Assembly: GCF_003726035.1 (NCBI RefSeq)
Contig: NZ_QICD01000009.1
Coordinates: 1 to 64,000 of the forward strand
Reading direction: 5' to 3'
DNA length: 64,000 bases
Origin: Paraeggerthella hongkongensis
GTDB lineage: Bacteria > Actinomycetota > Coriobacteriia > Coriobacteriales > Eggerthellaceae
Shown: positions 31,058 through 39,203 of the stretch, piece after piece
How positions within the stretch are numbered: the stretch's first letter is position 1
Layout: each line of letters starts with the position of its first letter
Notes under the pieces: generated by a model
What the model was told of the DNA's origin: nothing
Database searches by the model: none
The model's input: the letters and a program-made list of their open reading frames with translations, nothing else
Position numbers and translations under genes: made by a program

Positions 31058-32110
31058 TCACGCCCTTGCAGCGAGCCAATCCCCTCTAGTCAAGCAGTAC
31101 AGCAACAGATCCTGAAGCGTCCCGTCATGGGAGGGCTCCGCTGCGTGCAGAACGCCTTCGCGCTGGAACCCGCACTTCTCGATAACCCGCCGGGAGCGAT
31201 CGTTGAACGGGTAGCAGGTGCACGAGATGAGCAGCAGGCCCAGCTCCTCGAAGCCGTAACGAATCATCTCGCGCGCGGCTTCCGTCATATAGCCCCGCCC
31301 CCACGCGCGCTTTGCGAGCGCATAGCCCAGCATGAGGCAGTCGACGTTGCGGCGCTGGGAGTCGCGGATAAGGCCGATCGAACCGATGCACGGCCCGCAT
31401 GCACCGTCCTCGAAACGCTCGAATATACCGAACACGTGCGGCGCCGAGGCAATCTCCTCCACGAAGAAGCGCGCGTCCTCGTGCGTGCGATGCGGCGCCC
31501 ACCCGGCATCCGGCCCGATAGCGGGATCGCTGCAGTACGCGAACACGTCGTCGACGTCCGCCTCGACAAGCGGGCGCAGGACGAGCCGCTCGGTTGCAAG
31601 CGCCGGGCATTCCGCCGAAGAGGCCGCGAGCACGGCGGGCAGGGCCCGCGCATCGCGCGCCGCGCTTGCAACAAGGCACGACTGCAACTGGTTCTCGTCG
31701 AGCACGCGAATGCCCTCGGCCCGCAACTTGCGCGCAGCAACGCCGTATCCGGGAACGAGCGTGCCCGAAAAGGTGCCGTCGTAGATGCGCCCGTTGCCGC
31801 ACGAAGGGCTCTTGGCTTTCAGAATGGCCAGCTGGCAACCCTCGCTGCGCACGCGATCGAGCGTGCTGGCCGCGCCCGCGGCAAACGCTTCGGTCCCGTC
31901 CCCTCCGCTGCGGTCGACGACGCGCAGCGCGCGCTCGGCGGCTACGATCTCGTACGCCGGATGGGGCACGCGCATGCCCCCGGCCACCTCCGGGCATATC
32001 GGCACCACCTGATGGGCGCTTCGCAACGCCAGCGCCTCGGCGCAGGGCTTGGACGCGCCATCGTAGCGGCACGGGGTTCCCAGCAAACACGCGCTCACCG
32101 CTATCTTCAT
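31058..32110 (-). CDS. DUF523 (TudS-like) and GNAT acetyltransferase fusion protein
   Basis: A 350-residue two-domain protein. Residues 1-150 are DUF523: SACLLGTPCRYDG with two conserved Cys, ICPEVAGGM, and KAKSPSCGNGRIYDG with a third Cys. In TudS-type thiouracil desulfurases such Cys hold an iron-sulfur cluster. Residues 170-345 are a RimJ-like GNAT domain: TERLVLRPLVEADVDDVFAY, the acetyl-CoA loop AKRAWGRGYMTEAAREMIRY, and NDRSRRVIEKCGFQREG. The two are usually separate genes. The substrate is unknown; a link to modified uracil or tRNA thiolation is possible. Confidence 0.85.
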   Translation of the reverse strand: MKIAVSACLLGTPCRYDGASKPCAEALALRSAHQVVPICPEVAGGMRVPHPAYEIVAAERALRVVDRSGGDGTEAFAAGAASTLDRVRSEGCQLAILKAKSPSCGNGRIYDGTFSGTLVPGYGVAARKLRAEGIRVLDENQLQSCLVASAARDARALPAVLAASSAECPALATERLVLRPLVEADVDDVFAYCSDPAIGPDAGWAPHRTHEDARFFVEEIASAPHVFGIFERFEDGACGPCIGSIGLIRDSQRRNVDCLMLGYALAKRAWGRGYMTEAAREMIRYGFEELGLLLISCTCYPFNDRSRRVIEKCGFQREGVLHAAEPSHDGTLQDLLLYCLTRGDWLAARA

Positions 32111-32159
32111 GAAGCACCGTCCGTTCCGCCGATTCTTTCACCGCTTTGATGTCTTCCGC

Positions 32160-32168
32160 ATTGTATCA
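32160..32168 (-). promoter_or_regulatory. extended -10 promoter TGATACAAT
   Basis: A TGN-TACAAT element on the minus strand, 50 bp upstream of the DUF523-GNAT start. No -35 box is evident, as allowed for extended -10 promoters. Confidence 0.5.
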
Positions 32169-32343
32169 TCGGGCCGCGCGCGAACGGCACCAGCCGCGCG
32201 CACGGAACTCGGCGAAGCCCGGCACGCTTGCGCTTTCCGATTGAAGACGCGGGAAGCACCCTCGACGATCCGGCCAGCAAGGCAGATAATAGCCGTGCCA
32301 GTCCGCGCGCCGCATGGCGCCGTCCCTTCGAAGGAGTTTCGGT

Positions 32344-34152
32344 ATGATCAACAACTTCTGCAAGAAACCGCTCTGGGAATGCTCGAAGATGCTCGCCGCC
32401 GTTGCCCAAGGGCAGAAGCCGGCCGACGTCGTGATCCGAAACGCCAAGCTGGTGAACGTCTGCACCGCGGAGATCCAGGAAGGCATCGACGTGGCCATCG
32501 CACAGGGACGCATCGCCTACCTGGGGCGCGCCGAGCACTGCATCGGCGAAAGCACGCAGGTCATCGACGCGCAGGGGCAGTACATCGCCCCCGGGTTCCT
32601 AGACGGGCACATCCACGTGGAATCGTCGATGATGGGCGTGGGCGAATACGCGCGCGCCGTCGTGCCCCACGGCACCACGGGCATCTACATGGACCCGCAC
32701 GAGATCTGCAACGTGCTGGGGCTGGACGGCGTGAAGGTGATGGACGAGGACGCCCACCGCACGCCGCTCAAAACCATGATCACCACCCCGTCGTGCGTGC
32801 CCGCGGTTCCCGGATTCGAGGACACCGGCTCGTTCGTAGGACCCGAAGACGTCGCCGAGACCATGAGCTGGCCGAGCGTCGTCGGCCTGGGCGAGATGAT
32901 GAACTTCCCCGGCATCCTGGGCGGAACCGACCACGCGCACGGCGAAGTGGGCGCCACGCTGGAGGCCGGCAAGATCGTGACCGGCCATTACTCCATGCCC
33001 GAAACCGACCGCGGACTGAACGCCTACATTGCCTCGGGCGTGCGCTGCTGCCACGAATCGACGCGCGCCGAAGACGCGCTGGCGAAGATGCGCTTCGGCA
33101 TGTACGCGATGATGCGCTACGGATCCGCCTGGAAGGACCTGCCCGTCTTGGCCGAAGCCGTGACCGCGCACGACATCGATACGCGTTACGCCGTCCTGGT
33201 AAGCGACGACACGCATCCCCACACGCTGGTCGCCGACGGCCACCTGGACCACATCGTGCGCACGGCGGTCGAGCTGGGCATCGACCCCGTCACCGCCATC
33301 CAGATGGTCACCATCAACTGCGCCCAGTGCTTCCAGATGGACCACGACCTGGGCTCCATCGCGCCGGGAAAGTGCGCCGACATCGTGTTCCTGAACAACC
33401 TGGAAGAACTGCGCGTCACGCGCGTTTTGATCGACGGCGACGTTGTGGCTGAAAACGGCGAGCCGACGTTCGACTTAGAGCCGTTCACGTTCCCCGAATG
33501 GGTAACGCACTCCATGCGTCTGGGAATGGACATCACGCCCGAAACGTTCGCCGTACCGGTGCCCGAAGGCGCGTCGAACACGGCCGCGCACATCCGCACC
33601 ATCGAAGTCATACCGGGAAAGGTGGGAACGTTCGAAACGCACGTGGACCTGCCGGTGATCGAGGGGCTTCTGGAGTCCGACACCGGACTCGACGTGCTCA
33701 AGACGTTCGTATTCGAGCGGCACCACGAAACCGGCACGTTCGGATACGGCTTCGTGAAGGGCTTCGGCATCAAGCGCGGAGCCATGGCGTCCACGGTAGC
33801 GCATGACGCGCACAACCTGCTGGTGGTCGGCACGAACGACGAGGACATGGCTTTGGCGGCGAACACGCTGGCAGCATGCGGAGGCGGCATGGTGGTTGTA
33901 GCCGACGGCCAGATCCTGGGCTTGGTGGAGCTTCCCATCGCCGGACTCATGGACGCGCTGCCCGCCGAGGAACTGAGCGCGAAGGTGCACGGATTGGAGG
34001 GGGCCTGGGCCGAAATCGGGTGCACGATGCCCTCGCCGTTCATGACGATGGCGCTCATTCCACTGGCATGCCTGCCCGAGCTGCGCTTGACGAACCGCGG
34101 GCTGGTCGATTGCACGACGTTCCAGTTCGCAAGCCTGCTGGCCGCACAGTAA
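32344..34152 (+). CDS. ade: adenine deaminase
   Basis: A 602-residue metal-dependent hydrolase that converts adenine to hypoxanthine and ammonia in purine salvage. Start at ATG 32344 with GAAGGAG upstream. Domain features: IAPGFLDGHIHVESS (metal-binding HxH, about residues 86-100), MDPHEICNVLG, GGTDHAHGEVG, the ending of the barrel with LVSDDTHPHTLV, and the C-terminal adenine deaminase domain with KGFGIKRGAMASTVAHDAHN. No purine riboswitch-like leader was seen in the 230 bp upstream. Confidence 0.95.
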   Translation: MINNFCKKPLWECSKMLAAVAQGQKPADVVIRNAKLVNVCTAEIQEGIDVAIAQGRIAYLGRAEHCIGESTQVIDAQGQYIAPGFLDGHIHVESSMMGVGEYARAVVPHGTTGIYMDPHEICNVLGLDGVKVMDEDAHRTPLKTMITTPSCVPAVPGFEDTGSFVGPEDVAETMSWPSVVGLGEMMNFPGILGGTDHAHGEVGATLEAGKIVTGHYSMPETDRGLNAYIASGVRCCHESTRAEDALAKMRFGMYAMMRYGSAWKDLPVLAEAVTAHDIDTRYAVLVSDDTHPHTLVADGHLDHIVRTAVELGIDPVTAIQMVTINCAQCFQMDHDLGSIAPGKCADIVFLNNLEELRVTRVLIDGDVVAENGEPTFDLEPFTFPEWVTHSMRLGMDITPETFAVPVPEGASNTAAHIRTIEVIPGKVGTFETHVDLPVIEGLLESDTGLDVLKTFVFERHHETGTFGYGFVKGFGIKRGAMASTVAHDAHNLLVVGTNDEDMALAANTLAACGGGMVVVADGQILGLVELPIAGLMDALPAEELSAKVHGLEGAWAEIGCTMPSPFMTMALIPLACLPELRLTNRGLVDCTTFQFASLLAAQ

Positions 34153-34162
34153 ACCCGCCTGC

Positions 34163-34204
34163 AAGAAAGCCCGGCGCACCGAAGCGACCGGGCTTTCTTT
34201 TTTT
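34163..34204 (+). terminator. terminator of the adenine deaminase gene
   Basis: A 12-bp perfect stem (34163-34174 and 34188-34199) with a 13-base loop and a run of seven T residues from 34198. Located just after the ade stop codon. Confidence 0.9.
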
Positions 34205-34222
34205 GGGAAGCGAAGGGCTCGA

Positions 34223-35002
34223 CTAGCGAACCGCGTCGTCTTCCTCGAAGCTCATGCTCATCGAAATGCTCATCATCATGAGCATCTTCTCGACCATGAG
34301 GCTCTTGCACATCTCCTTGAGCTCATCAGGATCATCGGGAATGAGGTCGGACTCCATTTCATCGATCATGTCGAAGGCGAACGACTCGTTCAGGCCGAAG
34401 ACGTCGAAGAACTCGGGGTCGAAATCCGCGGCGCTCTCGTAGCCTGCCCAATCGAGCATCTCCTCATGCTCGGGATCGGAAGGATCCGCCAAGATGCGGC
34501 ACAGGTTCTCGTACCCGCCCATGCCGCCGCTGTCCTCCAGCGGAGCGCGACGCTCGCCGTCTATGCATATCGGGAAGAAGGGAACCAAGACGTCGGCCGA
34601 GGGGATCTCGTCCTCGACCTCCAGCTCCAGCTCCCAGTTGTCCCCCAGGTCGTAGGTGTACAGGATCTTGTCTCCCAGGCGCAGCACCTCGCCCACGCCC
34701 TTCTTCTCCGCATTGTAATGCGTGCCGTTTCCAGCGGGCATCGTCGCCACGTCGTCGTAGAGCTGCGGAGCATCGTAGGAAACGCCGTCTTTCTCGAACT
34801 GGTACAGATGGTAGCCAGCCCAGTCGAACGATTTCACAAGAGCCTCGTGGAGCAGGCCCAGGTCAACTTCAACGGGAACCAGGATCCTGCGCCAAATAGG
34901 AGGCTCCGATTCGAGAATGGTTGCTTTGATCTGGTAAAGGACGGGTTCGTATGCCGGCGAAGAACCGCCGTCGCCTGGAAACTCGATTATTTTGGCCGCC
35001 AT
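34223..35002 (-). CDS. plasmid pRiA4b ORF-3 family protein
   Basis: A 259-residue protein from ATG 35002, with AAGGAGG upstream. The family motif is clear: YQIKATILESEPPIWRRILV, LGLLHEALVKSFDWAGYHLY, and YTYDLGDNWELELEVED. Members resemble the IS1096 TnpR-like family and are common in bacterial chromosomes with unknown function. The C-terminal 70 residues are acidic and end in a Met/Ser-rich run (MLMMMSISMSMSF). Confidence 0.85.
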   Translation of the reverse strand: MAAKIIEFPGDGGSSPAYEPVLYQIKATILESEPPIWRRILVPVEVDLGLLHEALVKSFDWAGYHLYQFEKDGVSYDAPQLYDDVATMPAGNGTHYNAEKKGVGEVLRLGDKILYTYDLGDNWELELEVEDEIPSADVLVPFFPICIDGERRAPLEDSGGMGGYENLCRILADPSDPEHEEMLDWAGYESAADFDPEFFDVFGLNESFAFDMIDEMESDLIPDDPDELKEMCKSLMVEKMLMMMSISMSMSFEEDDAVR

Positions 35003-35091
35003 GGAGGGCCTCCTTCTTGATTGTCGTTCAACAAGGGGAAGTGTAGCAGAAAGCACCGTGGAATCGTCTGGCACCCGCGTCCGGCTCGCCG

Positions 35092-35097
35092 TACAAT
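35092..35097 (+). promoter_or_regulatory. candidate -10 TACAAT directly before the NUDIX gene
   Basis: TACAAT ends 7 bases before the GTG start at 35104. If used, the transcript would begin at or within a base or two of the start codon, that is, leaderless. No Shine-Dalgarno is seen before the GTG, which agrees. Confidence 0.45.
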
Positions 35098-35103
35098 GTT
35101 CTC

Positions 35104-35778
35104 GTGACGCTCATCGACGACATACGCGCGTACCGGCCCTTCAACCAGCAGGAGGCCGCAGACCGAACAACCATCCTTCAGCGACTGGAGGTCGACCCGC
35201 ATGCGTTCGACCGCACGTCGCCCGCGCACGTGACGTGCTCGATCTGGACGGTCGACCCCTGCGCGACCAAAACCCTCATGGTCTACCACCGCATCTACGA
35301 TTCCTGGTCGTGGATCGGCGGACACGCCGACGGCGAGCGCGAGCTGGCGCGCGTCGCCCTGCGCGAATTGGAAGAGGAGACGGGCATCGCGCGGGCGCGC
35401 TTGGTGCCCTGCGGGCCGGGCGGCATCTTCTCGCTGGAAGTTCTCACCGTGAACGGGCACGAGAAGCGCGGCGCGTACGTCGGCTCGCACCTGCACCTCA
35501 ACGTCACCTACCTGGCCGTCGCATCTCCCCGCGACCCGCTGCACAGCAAGCCCGACGAGAACGCGGACGTGCGCTGGTTCGACCTTGCCGAAGCGTGCGA
35601 GGCCTCCACCGAGCCATGGATCCGCGACCGCATCTACCGCAAGCTCGTCGACAAGCTGGCCCTCGTCGATCCCGATGCGCTGCGCAGCGCGCATCTATCG
35701 GCTTCGCATGGAGAAGGCCCCGAATACGCGCATTCCGCGAGCAAACAAACGTTCCTGCGATATACAATGGACGTTTGA
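35104..35778 (+). CDS. NUDIX hydrolase
   Basis: A 224-residue protein starting at GTG 35104 (MTLIDDIRAYRPFNQQEAA). The Nudix box is at about residues 77-100: GGHADGERELARVALRELEE then ETGI. It has the GGHADG start seen in a subfamily where the box Glu is shifted. It likely cleaves a nucleoside diphosphate linked to another moiety; the substrate cannot be told. The following helicase gene begins 19 bp after the stop. Confidence 0.85.
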   Translation: MTLIDDIRAYRPFNQQEAADRTTILQRLEVDPHAFDRTSPAHVTCSIWTVDPCATKTLMVYHRIYDSWSWIGGHADGERELARVALRELEEETGIARARLVPCGPGGIFSLEVLTVNGHEKRGAYVGSHLHLNVTYLAVASPRDPLHSKPDENADVRWFDLAEACEASTEPWIRDRIYRKLVDKLALVDPDALRSAHLSASHGEGPEYAHSASKQTFLRYTMDV

Positions 35779-35797
35779 TCGCGAAAGGAGCGCGTCC

Positions 35798-38700
35798 ATG
35801 ATCTCAGAGCACGAACTCGGCAGCCAATGCGCATCCCGCACGCTTGCGCGGGCGCGCTCGATTGCGGAATCGGATCGCAACATCCTGACGAAGCAGGTGC
35901 GCTACGACGGCAACGAGACCACCTTGAGCGCGTTCGTGGCAAGCAGCAGCGGATGGGACGACCGATACCGCACCTCCGTGGCGATCAACGAGAAGGACGA
36001 TGCCATCCTCGACTACGCTTGCACCTGCCCCGCCTACCGCGAGTACGACGGCATGTGCAAGCACTGCGCGGCGCTGCTGCTGGCCTACAACGAGGCACCC
36101 CAGAAATTCATGGGGTACCACGCCAAGAAAACCGCGGCCACGTCGAACTGCATCGCGGAGTTCATGAAGCGCACCGAACAGCTGACCAGCGACAACGACC
36201 TGCAAGGCACCATCGACATCGAAACGACCGTGGCCTACGGCTACCGCGACTGGTCGGCTCACTTCAAGATAGCGGGCCCGCAGGGATCCTACGTCATGAA
36301 GAGCATCTCGGAGTTCGTGGACCGCATGCGCACGGGCGAGCGGTTCTCGTACGGCAAGAAGCTCGCCTTCACGCACGCCCCTGCCCTGCTCACCGAGCAC
36401 GCACGCGACATCGCGCAGTTTCTGGACCGCGCGGTCTCGCTGCGAGAGCGCGCTAACGGAGCGGCGTTCTGGCGCTACCGCGGGCGCGACGAGGTGGGGC
36501 GCGATCTCCAGCTTTCCGACATCGAGGTGATCGAGCTGCTCGACCTCCTGCACGACCGGCCGTTCGTCGTGCAGGGAACGGACTACGGAACGCGCTCGAT
36601 CACGCGCGCCCGCATCATCGAAGCCGATCCGAGCATCGACATCAACCTGCGCGCCGCCGACCAAGGAGGCTACCTTATTTTGCGCGGGGACGATATCGTG
36701 CTCGCCGCGCAGGGAAGCCGCATGTACGTCTGGCAAGACGACGTCTTCTACCGCTGCTCGCCGGAATTCGCGCAATGCGCCGACTTCCTGCGCAACGTCT
36801 ACGACAGCGACGAGAGCAAGCTGTACATAGCCGAGGCGGACATGCCGCTGTTCTGCGCCGCCGCGCTGCCCGCCATCGAGCGGCACCTGCACGTGCGCGC
36901 GCCGCGCGAAGTGGAAGCGTACCGGCCCGTACCCTGCCAGCTGGAGTTCTTCTTCGACAAGGACGATCGGGGCGTGACCTGCGACGCCTGGGCCGCCTAC
37001 GGCGAGAAGCGCTACCTGATCTGCGGGTTCACCAACGATGAAACCGCAGAGGAAACAGCGGGGCCCCTGCGCAACGAGCGCATGGAGGCGAAAGCGGTCG
37101 ACCTGATCAAGCGCTATTTCAACCCGTTCGACGCCTCCATCGACATCGACGACGACGAAGCTGTGGCAGCCCTCGTATTCGGAGGCATTGCCGAATTCCG
37201 CGAGCTGGGCGCCGTGTTCACCACGCCCGCGTTCGACCGGCTCACCCGCGACGGGAAACCGCAGGTAACGTTGGGCGTGTCGTTGACGGGCAACCTGATC
37301 GACCTGACCGTGTCCTCCGAAGACCTGCCCGCGCGCGAGTTGAGCGCGCTGCTGGCCAGCTACCGCAAACGCAAGCGCTTCCACCGCCTTCGCAACGGCG
37401 CGTTTCTGGATCTTCGGGACTTCGACCTGTCCCAGCTCGACCAGCTTGCGGCCGACCTGGGCCTGACCGCGAAGCAGCTGACGTCCGGCCACGCCCAACT
37501 GCCCGCTTACCGCGCGTTTTACCTGAACGAAGAAGACAATCTTGAACGGGATCGGTCGTTCACCCGCTACGTGGAGAGCTTTCGCCACGTGGACGAGCGA
37601 TCGTACCACGTGCCGGACAGCCTTGCCGACACGCTGAGGCCCTATCAAGCGGAGGGCTTCCGCTGGCTTTCGGCGCGCTGCGACGCCGGGTTCGGAGGCA
37701 TCTTGGCCGACGAGATGGGCTTGGGCAAATCCGTTCAGCTGATCTCGCTCCTGCTGGCCCGACGCGACCAGACCTGCGAAACCGGTCCGAGCCTGATCGT
37801 CTGCCCCGCTTCGCTCGTGTACAACTGGCTTGCCGAAATAGAGCGCTTCGCGCCCGAGCTTCGCGCGCAGGCCGTGACGGGATCGAAGCGCGAACGAGCG
37901 CGCATCCGCAATGCCGCGTTCGACGGGCAGGGCGCGCGAAGCGATGGGCACGCGCCCGCCGATCAGCCGATCGACGTCCTGGTCACCTCGTACGATTTGC
38001 TGCGCATCGATGTAGCGGATTACGCGGGGCGTTCGTTTTTCTGCTGCGCGCTCGACGAAGCTCAGTACATCAAGAACCCCGCCACCCTCACGACGCGCGC
38101 CGTCAAGCGCATCGACGCCGCGCACCGTTTTGCCCTGACCGGCACTCCCATGGAGAATCGTCTGAGTGAGCTTTGGAGCATCTTCGACTTCCTGATGCCC
38201 GGCCTGCTTGGCCCGTACGCTCGCTTCCGCGAACGATTCGAAGCGCCCGTCGTAGGCGGGGACGAAGCCGTAGCCCGACGACTGCAAGCCGTGGTGGGAC
38301 CCTTCATGCTGCGCCGCTTGAAGACCGACGTCCTTGCCGACTTGCCCGACAAGCTCGAGTCCATCGTCTACGCGCATCTGGAAGGCGAGCAGCAGCGTTT
38401 GTACGCCGCGCACGAGCAGCGCCTGCGCGAAGATTTGACCGAGCAGCGCAACAACAGGAAGAACGATGATTTCGGGAAGCGAAAGGTGGAGGTTCTTGCC
38501 GAGCTTACGAAGCTGAGGCAGCTCTGCTGCGATCCGCACCTGCTCTACGAAAACTACGGCGGCCAGGCGGCAAAGCTCGACGCTATCATGGAATTGGTCG
38601 ATTCCGCCATGGACGCCGGAGAAAAGACGCTCGTGTTCTCGCAGTTCACCAGCTTTTTGGAGCGCATCGCACGACGTCTGAACGCAGCGGGCGTTGCCTA

Positions 38701-39079
38701 CTACACCATCACGGGAGCCACGCCCAAGCAGAAACGCCTTGCCTTGGTCAATTCATTCAACGGGGACGAGACGCCGGTGTTCTTAGTGTCTCTCAAGGCC
38801 GGAGGGACGGGCCTCAACCTGACCGGTGCATCGGTTGTGGTGCATGCCGACCCCTGGTGGAACGCCGCCGCGCAAGACCAGGCAACCGACCGCGCCCATC
38901 GCATCGGCCAAACGCGCGTGGTGAGCGTGCAGCGCGTGATCGCCAAAGACACCATCGAAGAGCGCATCGTGCGTTTACAGCAAGCGAAAAGCGAGCTGGC
39001 AAGCCAAGTCGTTGGAGCAAGCGGCGTTTCACTTGCGAACCTGACCCGCGACGACCTTATCGATCTGCTGCAAGGATAA
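35798..39079 (+). CDS. SWIM zinc-finger SNF2 family helicase
   Basis: A 1,093-residue protein from ATG 35798, with AAAGGAG upstream. Residues about 60-90 form a SWIM zinc finger (CTCPAYREYDGMCKHCAALL). A long middle region of the bacterial SNF2-associated type follows. The SNF2 ATPase has motif I DEMGLGKSVQ (about 640), LIVCPASLVYNW, DEAQYIKN (motif II) and FALTGTPMENRLSELWSIFD. The helicase C domain has TLVFSQFTSFLERI, LVSLKAGGTGLNLTGA and DRAHRIGQTRVV. It is a DNA translocase, possibly remodelling DNA-bound proteins. Confidence 0.93.
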   Translation: MISEHELGSQCASRTLARARSIAESDRNILTKQVRYDGNETTLSAFVASSSGWDDRYRTSVAINEKDDAILDYACTCPAYREYDGMCKHCAALLLAYNEAPQKFMGYHAKKTAATSNCIAEFMKRTEQLTSDNDLQGTIDIETTVAYGYRDWSAHFKIAGPQGSYVMKSISEFVDRMRTGERFSYGKKLAFTHAPALLTEHARDIAQFLDRAVSLRERANGAAFWRYRGRDEVGRDLQLSDIEVIELLDLLHDRPFVVQGTDYGTRSITRARIIEADPSIDINLRAADQGGYLILRGDDIVLAAQGSRMYVWQDDVFYRCSPEFAQCADFLRNVYDSDESKLYIAEADMPLFCAAALPAIERHLHVRAPREVEAYRPVPCQLEFFFDKDDRGVTCDAWAAYGEKRYLICGFTNDETAEETAGPLRNERMEAKAVDLIKRYFNPFDASIDIDDDEAVAALVFGGIAEFRELGAVFTTPAFDRLTRDGKPQVTLGVSLTGNLIDLTVSSEDLPARELSALLASYRKRKRFHRLRNGAFLDLRDFDLSQLDQLAADLGLTAKQLTSGHAQLPAYRAFYLNEEDNLERDRSFTRYVESFRHVDERSYHVPDSLADTLRPYQAEGFRWLSARCDAGFGGILADEMGLGKSVQLISLLLARRDQTCETGPSLIVCPASLVYNWLAEIERFAPELRAQAVTGSKRERARIRNAAFDGQGARSDGHAPADQPIDVLVTSYDLLRIDVADYAGRSFFCCALDEAQYIKNPATLTTRAVKRIDAAHRFALTGTPMENRLSELWSIFDFLMPGLLGPYARFRERFEAPVVGGDEAVARRLQAVVGPFMLRRLKTDVLADLPDKLESIVYAHLEGEQQRLYAAHEQRLREDLTEQRNNRKNDDFGKRKVEVLAELTKLRQLCCDPHLLYENYGGQAAKLDAIMELVDSAMDAGEKTLVFSQFTSFLERIARRLNAAGVAYYTITGATPKQKRLALVNSFNGDETPVFLVSLKAGGTGLNLTGASVVVHADPWWNAAAQDQATDRAHRIGQTRVVSVQRVIAKDTIEERIVRLQQAKSELASQVVGASGVSLANLTRDDLIDLLQG

Positions 39080-39114
39080 AACGAAGGCGGGGCCGGCCAT
39101 CTTGCTTGTCCTAG

Positions 39115-39194
39115 TGAGACGAAGGGACGGGGTCAATGACTCATTTTCGGCCGCAGGCCAGAAAATGAGTCATTGACCCCGTCCCTTCGTCTCA
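39115..39194. repeat. 80-bp palindromic REP-like element
   Basis: Perfect 34-bp inverted arms at 39115-39148 and 39161-39194 (beginning TGAGACGAAGGGACGGGG) around a 12-base centre that holds a smaller GGCC-GCA-GGCC hairpin. It lies between the convergent helicase and accDA genes. It could work as a two-way terminator, but structure and lack of T-tails suggest a mobile REP/MITE-type repeat. Confidence 0.8.
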
Positions 39195-39203
39195 TCCCTG
39201 TGC

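Noticed and set aside
32112-32343. Purine riboswitch before adenine deaminase
   Set aside because: No three-way-junction pattern or conserved riboswitch core could be seen; the leader is short and GC-rich.
35804-38539. 911-codon open frame on the minus strand
   Set aside because: It is antisense to the SNF2 helicase, whose motifs are unmistakable; long mirror frames are expected at this GC content.
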